Shown here in pieces: positions 48,037 to 57,256 of a DNA stretch of 64,000 bases. The stretch is from Alteromonas sp. CI.11.F.A3 (GTDB lineage Bacteria > Pseudomonadota > Gammaproteobacteria > Enterobacterales > Alteromonadaceae). Below the pieces are notes generated by a model. That model searched no databases. It was not told the DNA's origin and worked only from the letters and a program-made list of their open reading frames with translations. Numbering within the stretch: position 1 is the first letter of the stretch; each line of letters begins with the position of its first letter. A program made the translations under genes and the position numbers. The DNA lies in NCBI RefSeq assembly GCF_032925565.1, contig NZ_CP136708.1, positions 682,001-746,000 on the forward strand, read 5' to 3'.

Positions 48037-49389
48037 TTAAATTTTATCTAATGAATTTTGGTCATTTTGAGTTACGAACTTGATAATACCCGTTAATTTA
48101 TCATTTTGCGATGTTGTGAAAAGCTCTTGGTTTAATAAGGGGGAGGAGGGAAATGCTGAGTCTAGCTTTTCTTCTATATAGGTAAAGTAGTTTTCATCTA
48201 CACTTGGTGGCCTAATGATAAAGCGCGCATTGCTTTGGGTTAGAACGTGATCTGGAGAAATTGCTTTAACAAAACTTATATCTATGTTGCCGGCGCAATG
48301 GACAAAAACAACAATCTTATAGACTCTACATAGGTAGTTGAACAAGGTATAGCTAGAAGACGAACCAAGGATTAGAAGTACTTCATCATAAATTGCATTA
48401 TCATAATAAATAACACGCATTCGCCCGAAGTTTGGAAGTTTATTGTCAAAAACGACATATCTTTGATGATTAAATGAAGCTAGAAATTCCTCGTCGTGTT
48501 TTTTATTAGGGTAGATTTTGTTGCCTAAGTCGCCTGTTACATATTTGGTCTTGTAATGGTCATTTTTAAATAACTCTACAAGCTCACTAATATCAGTTTT
48601 TTGGCGCGATGCTACTTCAATGCTCGCCTTCATTGAACCATAGTGACTCCAATGTGTATCACACATTCGATAGCTTCGCTTTTCTGATTCCTGAAGTACC
48701 CTAACCGGAAATATTACATCCAATTTTTCCGGTACTAGGTTTAGAACCTGATCAATAGCGGTATTCTTCCCTCTTTCAAATGGATAGTACTGTGGAAAAA
48801 CCATCTCTTTTGAAGGGGCTATGAGCATACATACATGGAAACCACAAGTCTCTTGCAAATCTAATAGAGTTCTAAAGTAATTTTTCCACTCAGCTCTATC
48901 TGGCCTAGAAAGTTTTAACTTTCCGGTAAATTGCTCAACACTATTGTTGGTGTCGTTATCCAAGAATAGCCAATTACCTTGTCCTTCTATGATTTCAAGT
49001 GCGCCTTTCAGTTCAAATTCAATCAGAGTGTTAAAATGACCTTTTCTAATATAGCCAATTTGAAAAAACTGGGATGAAACATCTAAGATCGTTTTGAATC
49101 CACACATTAATAAAGGGTGGCTAGTAGAGCACTCATTGAGTACTACTTCGATTACATCGTGCCTCTCAATGTTCAACTCTATTGGTGTGACTCGACTACC
49201 TTCGAGTGCAACCAACTGAATATCTTTGCCTATTTCAGAAAGAAACCAACCGCTTAGCTCAATCCCATTACTTTCGATATTATCACTATCTATTGGTTCG
49301 TCATTTTTGGGAGAATCAACACACCACTTAATAACTCCATCGATTGTCGGCGGGGCAATTATTTTGTTCTTTATTGTAAACGCTGACAA
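48037..49389 (-). CDS. AlgX/AlgJ-like SGNH-fold polysaccharide O-acetylation protein
   Basis: The 450-residue product has an N-terminal region of about 130 residues that is unrecognised, then a domain like the AlgX/AlgJ SGNH hydrolase family. NWLFLDNDTNNSVEQFTGK (about residues 138-156) matches the W-L-F-L-x-x-D start of that domain. CDTHWSHYGS (about residues 242-251) is the D-x-H-W motif, giving the catalytic Asp-His pair. LILGSSSSYTLFNYL (about residues 336-350) offers the Ser. Family members acetylate alginate and other polysaccharides. There is no signal peptide, unlike AlgX, so its site of action is uncertain. Flanked by a sulfotransferase and an acetyltransferase on the same strand. 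Confidence 0.8.
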   Translation of the reverse strand: MSAFTIKNKIIAPPTIDGVIKWCVDSPKNDEPIDSDNIESNGIELSGWFLSEIGKDIQLVALEGSRVTPIELNIERHDVIEVVLNECSTSHPLLMCGFKTILDVSSQFFQIGYIRKGHFNTLIEFELKGALEIIEGQGNWLFLDNDTNNSVEQFTGKLKLSRPDRAEWKNYFRTLLDLQETCGFHVCMLIAPSKEMVFPQYYPFERGKNTAIDQVLNLVPEKLDVIFPVRVLQESEKRSYRMCDTHWSHYGSMKASIEVASRQKTDISELVELFKNDHYKTKYVTGDLGNKIYPNKKHDEEFLASFNHQRYVVFDNKLPNFGRMRVIYYDNAIYDEVLLILGSSSSYTLFNYLCRVYKIVVFVHCAGNIDISFVKAISPDHVLTQSNARFIIRPPSVDENYFTYIEEKLDSAFPSSPLLNQELFTTSQNDKLTGIIKFVTQNDQNSLDKI

Positions 49390-49415
49390 TTTTCTCTCCT
49401 TTGAAACCTTCAGGA

Positions 49416-50184
49416 CTATATATAACGCTCTACGATATCGTACTCATCCCTCAAATAACGTTTGAGGGTTTCATAATTTGGAACGTTTTGACTGACGTTA
49501 CGAATGTTTTTGTGGCTTTCAGATAAAGGAACTCCCATATCTTTTCCTAATCTTTCTAAGTCTTTTTGGTATCTGTGGACGGAGCCAATAAATTCAATGT
49601 TATCTATACTTACACGCTCAAAAAATCGGACGTAAGCTTTAGTAAATTGAGGTAATGTGTTGTTAGTTATCATATCAAAAACAATATCCTCAATTTTTGA
49701 GACTCCATTCATAAGGTATATTTTTTTTAGTTGTAGGTATTGTGGGTGCTCTCCGCCTGTTTGTAATAGGTGTCTCACTAAGCTGTAAACTCGAGCGACA
49801 GGATTCTCTTACCCAAACCATCCTCTTTGAATTAGGGAAAACTTCAAGGTGACTCTCGTGAGGCTTGAAGTGGCCATGGATGATTCTACAATGTTTAGGA
49901 AGCCACAGAGGCTCCCCCCTAGAAATTTCTTTTGCTCCGGTAGATGCATATGCACCGAAAACCTGAGATGGATAATTCTGCTCAAGACTTGCTCTCAAAG
50001 AGCTTCCAGCTGTTTTAGGTATGTGATAAGAAACCCATCTAATGTTGGTGTGAGGGTGACCCTTCGAGTACTTAGAAGGATTGACGAGCTTTTCTAAAGC
50101 CCATGCTATTTTTCTATATTTCATTGAGTCTTTAATCGGATAAAACTGAAAAAGAATGTGCGGTAAAGGATTTTCTTTAAACAA
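49416..50184 (-). pseudogene. Sulfotransferase-family gene, single-base frameshift
   Basis: The 5' part (from about 50184; an ATG at 50124 is also possible) contains VSYHIPKTAGSSLRASLEQ, the 5'-phosphosulfate loop with K-T-A-G-S-S, and RIIHGHFKPHE, ending MVWVRE. One extra base near 49802-49805 throws the frame; the next frame resumes PVARVYSLVRHLLQTGGEH and runs to a stop at 49416, giving the expected V-R-x-P-V-x-R-x-x-S 3'-phosphate motif. Together about 256 residues. The family transfers sulfate from PAPS to carbohydrates. With the frameshift the product would lose its C-terminal half. It is the first gene of a leftward set with the SGNH protein and the acetyltransferase. Confidence 0.85.
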
Positions 50185-50259
50185 GGAAAATGAATTACCC
50201 TAGACGATTGCGTAAATCATCAATACCATTGCCCACAATGTTATTTTCAGGATATTACC

Positions 50260-53031
50260 ATGCCTAAGACGCCGTCCCAATTAGTAATCAATCATTTTGA
50301 TGCAACTTGGTATCTTAAAGCCTACCTTGACGTAGCAAATGCTAGCATTGCACCTGAAAAGCACTTTGTTATGTTTGGTTGGAAAGAGGGACGATGGCCT
50401 TGCGACTTTAACGCTGTTCGCGCAGACCAGGACTTGTGGGACGATACGAAAAGTGGCAGCGCGCTAAGCCAACTCAAGAGCTTGTTTAAGGCTGATTGCC
50501 GTGCCGAAAAAAGTTTAGCAGCGTGGTTTTTGGGGCGTTGGTATGCAAGTTTTAATGAATGGCAAGAAGCACACTATTATTCTAGGCATTTTGCAGAAGA
50601 TGACTTCATACTGGAGTTAATACCTCATGACGGTCCTGTAACTTTGTTTGCAATGTCTTGCTTGAAAGTGGGGGAGTTGGAGAAGGCTAAATCTATAATT
50701 TCGACATCAGCTTGGAAAAGCCTCAGTGAGCGAACAATTGTTTCGAGTTTAGCAGCATTAGGTCGAGAGAAAATCGCGATACTCAACAAAATATATACCG
50801 AAAACAACCTACTCCAGCTAGCGGAAAAAGGTGTTGGTTTAGATGGTCTTAATTGTACACCAGGTACTAGTCACAAAAGCTCATGGCTAAAGCCCTTAGT
50901 AACAATCATCATCCCTTGTTTCAATGCTGAGAGCGCTATTCAAACGGCTCTTAAAAGTCTACTTGCCCAAACTTATAACAAAATTGAGATTATTGTCGTT
51001 AATGATGCTTCTACTGATAATACAGAGAAGGCTATCAAAGAAATTGCATCAACAGACAAGCGTGTTCGTTATATAAAGTTAGAAAAAAACGGTGGTGCAT
51101 ATAATGCTAGAAATATAGGGCTCAAAGCGGCGAGAGGGAAATTTATAACAACACATGACTCTGACGACTGGTCACACCCCCAAAAGATTGAAATACAGGT
51201 AAATGCTATCAAAGCAAACAAGAATGCTAAAGCGAGTGTAAGTTCATGGGTGAGAACCGATAACAATCTGCTATTTCAGCGTTGGAGAATTGATGATGGC
51301 TTAATACACAGAAATGTATCTAGCTTAATGTTCAAGAGAAATGTTTTGCGGAAGCTGGGATATTGGGATGCAGTTTCAATAAATGCTGATACCGAATTTT
51401 ACTATCGAATTCTCGCCAAATACGGGCAATCTTCAATAGTCGAGGCTTATCCTTGGGTTCCGCTCGCTTTTGGTAGAGTTGAATCATCATCTCTGACCAA
51501 TAGCGGGCCAACACACATTCGAACGCAATTTTCTGGTATCAGAAAGGAATATTTGGATAAAGCGCTCAACTGGCATAAAACTGCAAAAAGTTTATATATG
51601 CCATTAAGAGGTAAAAGAAAGTTTGTCGCTCCGCCCTTCATATGCAGAGGAACAGAGATAAGTAATAAGGATAACCTTAAGAATTACATAACTGATACGG
51701 AAGCGTTTGATGAGTGTTGGTATTTAGCCAAATACAAAGATATTGCTAGCGCAAACATAGAGCCCATTGACCACTATGTAAAATATGGGATTCACGAGGG
51801 GAGAGAACCCAATCCTATTTTTAGCCCTTCAGCATACGCTTGGGTTAATAACGTACCTCTACCCGAAGCATTCACTTTATGGCTATCGGACAGAAGAAAC
51901 CTTTCAAATGTACTATATCTTGATGGAAAGCCTAAAAAGCATACTGCAAAAAGCGTGATGATGTTTGCACATCTCGCAGGCCCAGAACTGTTCGGTGCTG
52001 AGAAAAGCTTTTTAGATTGTGTGCAAATGTTAGCTGAAAATGATGTGAATATTTATGTTGTCTTACCAAGCGCACTCAACGAAGAGTATGTTAATGAGGT
52101 CTTAAAATACGCTATAAAGGTATTCTTTCTCCCCATATGTTGGTGGAACGGCAAAAGAGAGATTATAAATACACTAGTAGCGGTTATTGAGAAACTAATA
52201 ACATCTCAGAACATTGATATTGTATACGTAAATACGATTACAGTATGGGAGCCGCTAGTCGCGTGTCGCAACTTAGGCGTTCAATCAATAATGCATATCA
52301 GGGAGCTTCCTGAAAATGATAAATCGCTATGCGAAGCCCTTACAGCCTCCCCTGAAATGATAAGAAAACATGTAGCCAAAGTAGCAGATCTATATATTGC
52401 GAATTCAAAATTCACACAAAGCTACTATGATTTGGGAAAGGTATGTGAAGTCGTTCCCAATGCAGTCAGTATCAACAACGCTTTAAATACTGCAAATAAA
52501 GAAAGCTCCCCTTTCGTAGTAGCTATGATGAGCAGCAATATTGAGAAGAAAGGCATTAGAGATTTCTTTGAGATAGCTTTTAATTGCAGTGCAAGAAAGT
52601 TACCAGTGTTGTTTGAAGTACACGGCCCTCGTACTGATATATTAACTTTTTTACTCAACAATTATTCTGAAGAAAATGTTGTTTTTAAAGGCTACTCTAA
52701 AGATACCGCCAATACCCTAAAGACTGTCAATGTAATTCTTAACCTCTCAAATTTCGATGAATCTTTTGGTCGAACTGTAATAGAAGGGATGGCATGTGGA
52801 TGTGTGCCTATTGCCTACAACAAAGGGGCACTAACTGAAGTTGTATCTGAAGATTGCGGCTTTTTAGTTCCATTTAAGATGCCTAGTGAAATTGTTTCGC
52901 AAATAGAAAAACTTTCGCAAAATCATGAGGAGTTTGAAAAATTGTCAAAACAGGCGCTTAAGGCAGTTGAAAATAGTTACTCAAAACAGAAAGTGAAAGT
53001 TAAGTTTTCCGAGGCAATACTGACTCGGTAA
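50260..53031 (+). CDS. Two-domain glycosyltransferase (GT2 plus GT4) with WYL-YPDV-type modules
   Basis: The 923-residue protein begins with a module HFDATWYLKAYLDVANAS then HFVMFGWKEGRWP (about residues 10-45). A GT-A domain follows at about residues 212-400 (VTIIIPCFNAESAIQTAL, VVNDASTDNTEKAI, THDSDDW as the metal-binding D-x-D). A second module (FDECWYLAKYKDIASANIEP, HYVKYGIHEGREP) lies at about 480-516. A GT-B GT4 domain follows at about 560-920 (MFAHLAGPELFGAEKSF; ESFGRTVIEGMACGCVPIAY with the GT4 E-x7-E motif). Two transferase domains in one chain suggest it adds two sugars in sequence, as in capsule polymerases. No membrane segment. Confidence 0.9.
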   Translation: MPKTPSQLVINHFDATWYLKAYLDVANASIAPEKHFVMFGWKEGRWPCDFNAVRADQDLWDDTKSGSALSQLKSLFKADCRAEKSLAAWFLGRWYASFNEWQEAHYYSRHFAEDDFILELIPHDGPVTLFAMSCLKVGELEKAKSIISTSAWKSLSERTIVSSLAALGREKIAILNKIYTENNLLQLAEKGVGLDGLNCTPGTSHKSSWLKPLVTIIIPCFNAESAIQTALKSLLAQTYNKIEIIVVNDASTDNTEKAIKEIASTDKRVRYIKLEKNGGAYNARNIGLKAARGKFITTHDSDDWSHPQKIEIQVNAIKANKNAKASVSSWVRTDNNLLFQRWRIDDGLIHRNVSSLMFKRNVLRKLGYWDAVSINADTEFYYRILAKYGQSSIVEAYPWVPLAFGRVESSSLTNSGPTHIRTQFSGIRKEYLDKALNWHKTAKSLYMPLRGKRKFVAPPFICRGTEISNKDNLKNYITDTEAFDECWYLAKYKDIASANIEPIDHYVKYGIHEGREPNPIFSPSAYAWVNNVPLPEAFTLWLSDRRNLSNVLYLDGKPKKHTAKSVMMFAHLAGPELFGAEKSFLDCVQMLAENDVNIYVVLPSALNEEYVNEVLKYAIKVFFLPICWWNGKREIINTLVAVIEKLITSQNIDIVYVNTITVWEPLVACRNLGVQSIMHIRELPENDKSLCEALTASPEMIRKHVAKVADLYIANSKFTQSYYDLGKVCEVVPNAVSINNALNTANKESSPFVVAMMSSNIEKKGIRDFFEIAFNCSARKLPVLFEVHGPRTDILTFLLNNYSEENVVFKGYSKDTANTLKTVNVILNLSNFDESFGRTVIEGMACGCVPIAYNKGALTEVVSEDCGFLVPFKMPSEIVSQIEKLSQNHEEFEKLSKQALKAVENSYSKQKVKVKFSEAILTR

Positions 53032-53133
53032 CATTTCTCTCAAGTTGGTGTTAGAATTATCTCCGCTGAACATGTAGTACCAAGATGGTGCTTTTTTGGC
53101 TCGCACATTAAATTGGCTGTATAAGAATAGTTT

Positions 53134-54588
53134 ATGGAAAACAACGTTAGTATCCTGTCCTCCTCCTGGTGTATTCAGTACGACAAAACCTTGCAAACAA
53201 TGCAAAGTAGAGGTGAGATCTGCTCGTTTGGCAATTTCGACGAATTAGATGAATTTGTAGATAAAAAAGGCAAATTGGTTTTAATTTATACGCCTTTTTA
53301 TGGCTTCGTTGAAAATTTAACCGCGAGAGAAACATCATTCACTAAATTTTTGGAAAATTGGGTGGTCCACTTTACACAATTAGTCAACTTTGCTCGCACA
53401 AATAGAAGCAAAATTATACTTGTTAGTTCAAGGGATACTGCGACCAATAGAACATTTTTCGAGAGTATGTCTGGCGCCAATTTGAGCAAGTTTGAAGTGC
53501 CAAACCTCTCGTCCCGCACTAAGCTTCTTGCAAATTACTCTTCACTGGTCAATTCAGATGTAAAAAAACTCCTAGATTTGTTAGAAGCGTTAACAACTCC
53601 TCTAAATGAGAATGTTTTGCTTAGCGAAACTTCAACATATGATGTCGATGTATTTTTAAAAGAGCAAGAAAAACAGTCTGCAGAACTTTTTTCCAAAATA
53701 ATTGAGCTAACTGAAGCGTTAACTTCCACTCGTGAAGCATTAGTTGCTGAGAAGCAAGCAGCTAAAAAGTTGGAAACTATGATGCTTGATTTAAATAACA
53801 ACCTGTTAGAAGAGGAAAGTTGCAATAAGTACACGCTTAGTCTTTTATCCGAATTTGACTCGAAAATAGCGATGCTTAAAAATGCACTGGAGGAGTCTGA
53901 GTTCGACAAAAGGCGTTATAGAAGACAAAGAGACCGAGTAGAAAAGAAAAAACAGAAAATTGAAGATGAGTTGTCATTTCTTAAGGTAATCCTATCTACT
54001 AAAGAAAATGAGTTAAAACGTCATTCTGAATTATTAGGTGAGTATGAAGCAAACACCTTAGTCGCTAAAAAATCAGCGATAGCTTCGACCAAAATAAACG
54101 AGCGACAAAAAAAGTCGTTAGAAGCAAAGGTAAATGAGCTTCAAAAAAGTAATAATAAATTATTCGCTGAGTTAACATTAATAAGAAAAGAAAATGACAA
54201 TATTAAGCGCAGCAAACTCTATTCTGCAGGTCAGGTTATCAAAAGAGCAAAAAACAAGCTTAACCGTGGAGATGAACTCAGATTAGATGACCAAGAGATT
54301 TCATTAGTTGCTACCAGTGAATACTTTAACATTAAATGGTATTTAGAAACTTACCCTGATGTGGCCGAAGCGGGAATTCACCCTGTTGAGCATTACCTGT
54401 TGTACGGTGCTGCCGAAGGTCGCCTGCCGAGCCCAAACTTTGATGGTAAATGGTATTTGGCTCGTTACCCCGATGTTGAAAGTGCAGGGTTAAACCCACT
54501 GGTGCACTTTGAAACTTATGGTCGAGGCGAAGGGCGTGTCGTTTCCCCGAAGATGCTCGAATCTGAATCATCGTCAAAGAAAAAGTAG
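53134..54588 (+). CDS. Coiled-coil protein with two C-terminal WYL-YPDV modules
   Basis: The 484-residue product has an N-terminal globular part (about residues 1-150, VLIYTPFYGFVENL, SKIILVSSRDTATNR) of unknown fold, a long coiled-coil (about residues 175-375, Lys/Glu/Leu-rich), then two tandem modules: FNIKWYLETYPDVAEAGIHP with HYLLYGAAEGRLP, and FDGKWYLARYPDVESAGLNP with HFETYGRGEGRV (about residues 395-471). The same module occurs twice in the upstream glycosyltransferase, so the two proteins may act together or share a partner. No catalytic motif is seen. It may be a scaffold or chain-length organiser; this is inference. Confidence 0.78.
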   Translation: MENNVSILSSSWCIQYDKTLQTMQSRGEICSFGNFDELDEFVDKKGKLVLIYTPFYGFVENLTARETSFTKFLENWVVHFTQLVNFARTNRSKIILVSSRDTATNRTFFESMSGANLSKFEVPNLSSRTKLLANYSSLVNSDVKKLLDLLEALTTPLNENVLLSETSTYDVDVFLKEQEKQSAELFSKIIELTEALTSTREALVAEKQAAKKLETMMLDLNNNLLEEESCNKYTLSLLSEFDSKIAMLKNALEESEFDKRRYRRQRDRVEKKKQKIEDELSFLKVILSTKENELKRHSELLGEYEANTLVAKKSAIASTKINERQKKSLEAKVNELQKSNNKLFAELTLIRKENDNIKRSKLYSAGQVIKRAKNKLNRGDELRLDDQEISLVATSEYFNIKWYLETYPDVAEAGIHPVEHYLLYGAAEGRLPSPNFDGKWYLARYPDVESAGLNPLVHFETYGRGEGRVVSPKMLESESSSKKK

Positions 54589-54600
54589 TGGCACCACGAC

Positions 54601-55959
54601 ATGAGTGATAAGGAATATATGAGTTCAATAGCTAAAAGAAACTTAGTTTGGTTGGGTGCTGGGAATGTCGAAGGAATTGATGTTGACTTGCAAGGATTTT
54701 CCAATTGTTACTTAGTTGAAGCCAATCAAGATGTTTGCCAAGTACTTCAGCAACGCTATTCAAATGTTAGTAACATTCATGTTTTAAATAGTTTGATTGA
54801 TGATTCTTCAGAATTGGTCCCTTTTAACATCGCTAATCTAAACGCACTTTCCTCGAGTTCAAAGTGTAAAGACGTGAAAAGGCATTATCCTGGCTATAGG
54901 GTAGTAAATGCAGAAAACTTGAAACCGTCGACCCTCAGTGACTTGCTTACTTCCGTAATGCTAGAACAAGACAATAACATGCTGATTATAGATCTCTACG
55001 CAGGAGTTGGAGGAATACTTAAGCAACTGTTTAGCTCTGACTTCGCTAAAACTTTCGGTAACGTTGCAATTTTGGGGGCTGAAGTTCGTTATTTTGAGGA
55101 TAGTTTACTTCCTGATGAAATCACGCGTTTAATGCAGGCGAATAGTTATATTCCAACGCAGCAAACTGCTACGGCAGAAGGTGTGCAATACCAGCATTAC
55201 TTATTAAACCCCTTGGTAAAAGAGTTGGAATGTACAAAGAACACAGCTTCGGTTTTAGAGAGTGAGCTTTCATCTGCGCGGCAAAAGCTTTTATTAGAGG
55301 AGCAACAATCTACTCGCTTCGCTGCAGAAATAGAAGCATATTCGAACCTAGCAGAATCACTAGAAAATCAAGTTAACCATGCCGAGCAGAGAAACCAAGA
55401 ATTACTAAAGGAACTAGACCGAATCAATCAAGACAATGAATCAATCTTATTGGAGTTAGCGCAAACTCGTAGCGAGTACGAAGAAACGAAAGCTAGTTCG
55501 GCATCGCAGTTGAAAGAGATTGAAGAACTTCGTGAGTCTATTGATTCGAAAAAATTGACGTTGGACTCTTTAGAGGCAAAGTCGGCGAGTGATGACAAAG
55601 CGTTATCGGAATTAACTACACGTTTGGCTAATGTTGAAGGCGAATTGGATGAAAATAAGCAGAAGAACGCATCATTACTGGATGAAAAGCTTAAAATAGA
55701 AGAAGCTTTTAAGGAAAAAGAGAAGTGGTTATCAGAGCACGAGAAATGGAATGCTTCACTGCAACACGAGTTGGAAAAATTAAAAGCTGATTTAATAACA
55801 GCTAACGAAGATGTAGATATTCAAAAGCAGAAAGTTGAAGTGTTACTTACAAAAGAGCAAGCGTTACAAGAACAAACGTTCAGAAATGACAAACTAACAC
55901 TCGAACTTGAAAAGTTTGATGCTCAGCTTCAAATGCTAGCTAGATTTGTCAAGGTTTAG
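54601..55959 (+). CDS. Methyltransferase-like N-terminus fused to a coiled-coil
   Basis: The 452-residue product has a Rossmann-like N-terminal domain: LVWLGAGNVEGID, then CYLVEANQDVCQVLQQRY, as in FkbM-type SAM methyltransferases, and later NNMLIIDLYAGVGGILKQL and NVAILGAEVRYF (about residues 120-165). Residues 205-445 form an almost unbroken coiled-coil (Glu, Lys, Leu, Gln). A clear glycine-rich SAM loop with all usual acidic residues is not evident, so catalysis is uncertain. It starts 12 bases after the previous coiled-coil gene. An in-frame ATG at 54619 has an AAGGA close by and may be the start. Stop and next start are two bases apart. Confidence 0.78.
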   Translation: MSDKEYMSSIAKRNLVWLGAGNVEGIDVDLQGFSNCYLVEANQDVCQVLQQRYSNVSNIHVLNSLIDDSSELVPFNIANLNALSSSSKCKDVKRHYPGYRVVNAENLKPSTLSDLLTSVMLEQDNNMLIIDLYAGVGGILKQLFSSDFAKTFGNVAILGAEVRYFEDSLLPDEITRLMQANSYIPTQQTATAEGVQYQHYLLNPLVKELECTKNTASVLESELSSARQKLLLEEQQSTRFAAEIEAYSNLAESLENQVNHAEQRNQELLKELDRINQDNESILLELAQTRSEYEETKASSASQLKEIEELRESIDSKKLTLDSLEAKSASDDKALSELTTRLANVEGELDENKQKNASLLDEKLKIEEAFKEKEKWLSEHEKWNASLQHELEKLKADLITANEDVDIQKQKVEVLLTKEQALQEQTFRNDKLTLELEKFDAQLQMLARFVKV

Positions 55960-55961
55960 CT

Positions 55962-57245
55962 ATGTCTTTAGAGCACTCGAACTTTTTGATGTCCCAGTTA
56001 GACGCAAACAATTTGTCTTCATCACAACTTATGCATGTAACGGAGCTACATGATGCATGGGCCGAATACTCCCTAGAGCTTGAAACCGACAAGTTAGAAA
56101 AAACGATACGCTCTGAAGAGCAGTTAAGCTGTTTACTTGTATTCCTAGGTGTAATTTTAATTCATCAAGGAAAACTGTCTGAAGGCGAGCGTTTGCTTCA
56201 AGAAATTGCTGAACTCAACTACAACAATCCGCTTTGCCGAGCAGTATTAATGTCGAGTGCATTAAGGACGTTAGCGAATGGGCAATTATTAAACAAAAGT
56301 GAAATTAAGGCGAAGCAACTATTTCGCCAAGCCAATGCTTGTTTAAAAATTGCGGGAAGCGACATTCTTGGGAAAAATATAATAAATGCTAAAATTCGTT
56401 TGGGGTTGCTTGATGACGCATGCGTAGACATTGAAAAAGCTTTTTTAAACACGCTTAATGGCGCTGGTGTTAGTGAAGACATCGAGGATAAGTTAACAAT
56501 ACTGCATAGTGAAGTTGAGCTCATTCGTCATGAAATGACAATAGCACAGCAAAAGCAGCAGTTATACATGCTCTCAGGCAATGAAGATAGTTCATTGGAT
56601 TTAGCAGATACAGAAGCGTTTAAGAAAGCATTAGTAGCACAGTCCCCTTCTCAACTCGGCCAAGATATTTGGGCGCTGGAGCAGCATAGTTATAAAAGAA
56701 ACGGCTTTTTTGTCGAATTCGGAGCGACAGATGGGGTATTATTAAGTAATACTTATTTATTAGAAAAGCTTTTCGGATGGAAGGGCCTATGTGCGGAACC
56801 AAACCCGAAATACTTCGAGAAGTTGCAAACAAATAGACAGTGTGTCGTTTCTAACAGTTGTATTTCTGCAACAACGGGGGAGGAAGTGGAGTTTATCTTC
56901 GCAGATGAATATGGTGGGATTGCTAGTTACGCCACAGCAGACTCCCACGCGAATAAACGAAATGCTTATGCAAATGAATTTGGTAAAGCCACCCTACAAA
57001 CAATAAGTCTTCATGATTTTTTAGTTAAGCAAAATGCACCGCGAAAAATAGACTTTGTAAGCATTGATACCGAGGGGAGCGAGTTTGATATTTTAAACAC
57101 ATTTCCTTTCGACCAATGGGATATCAAGTGTATTACGGTAGAACATAATTATTCTGAAGCCAGAGAAAAAATATACAAATTGCTTGCAAGCAATGGTTAT
57201 GAACGAAAAACAGTTCAATTTGATGATTGGTATTATAGGGATTAA
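55962..57245 (+). CDS. FkbM-family methyltransferase with helical N-terminal region
   Basis: The 427-residue product has a helical N-terminal half (about residues 1-210), possibly TPR-like (LLVFLGVILIHQGKLSEGERLLQ split in two helices), and a C-terminal FkbM domain: SQLGQDIWALEQ, GFFVEFGATDGVLLSNT (SAM loop, about residues 246-262), GLCAEPNPKYF and DFVSIDTEGSEFDIL. FkbM enzymes O-methylate sugars and antibiotics; here a surface sugar is the probable target. It is tightly packed with its neighbours (two bases upstream, 11 downstream), so it is part of one operon. Confidence 0.88.
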   Translation: MSLEHSNFLMSQLDANNLSSSQLMHVTELHDAWAEYSLELETDKLEKTIRSEEQLSCLLVFLGVILIHQGKLSEGERLLQEIAELNYNNPLCRAVLMSSALRTLANGQLLNKSEIKAKQLFRQANACLKIAGSDILGKNIINAKIRLGLLDDACVDIEKAFLNTLNGAGVSEDIEDKLTILHSEVELIRHEMTIAQQKQQLYMLSGNEDSSLDLADTEAFKKALVAQSPSQLGQDIWALEQHSYKRNGFFVEFGATDGVLLSNTYLLEKLFGWKGLCAEPNPKYFEKLQTNRQCVVSNSCISATTGEEVEFIFADEYGGIASYATADSHANKRNAYANEFGKATLQTISLHDFLVKQNAPRKIDFVSIDTEGSEFDILNTFPFDQWDIKCITVEHNYSEAREKIYKLLASNGYERKTVQFDDWYYRD

Positions 57246-57256
57246 TAGGGAAGAAA

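Noticed and set aside
49416..49778. Separate protein of 120 residues
   Set aside because: It begins inside a sulfotransferase motif and is the shifted 3' half of the upstream gene.
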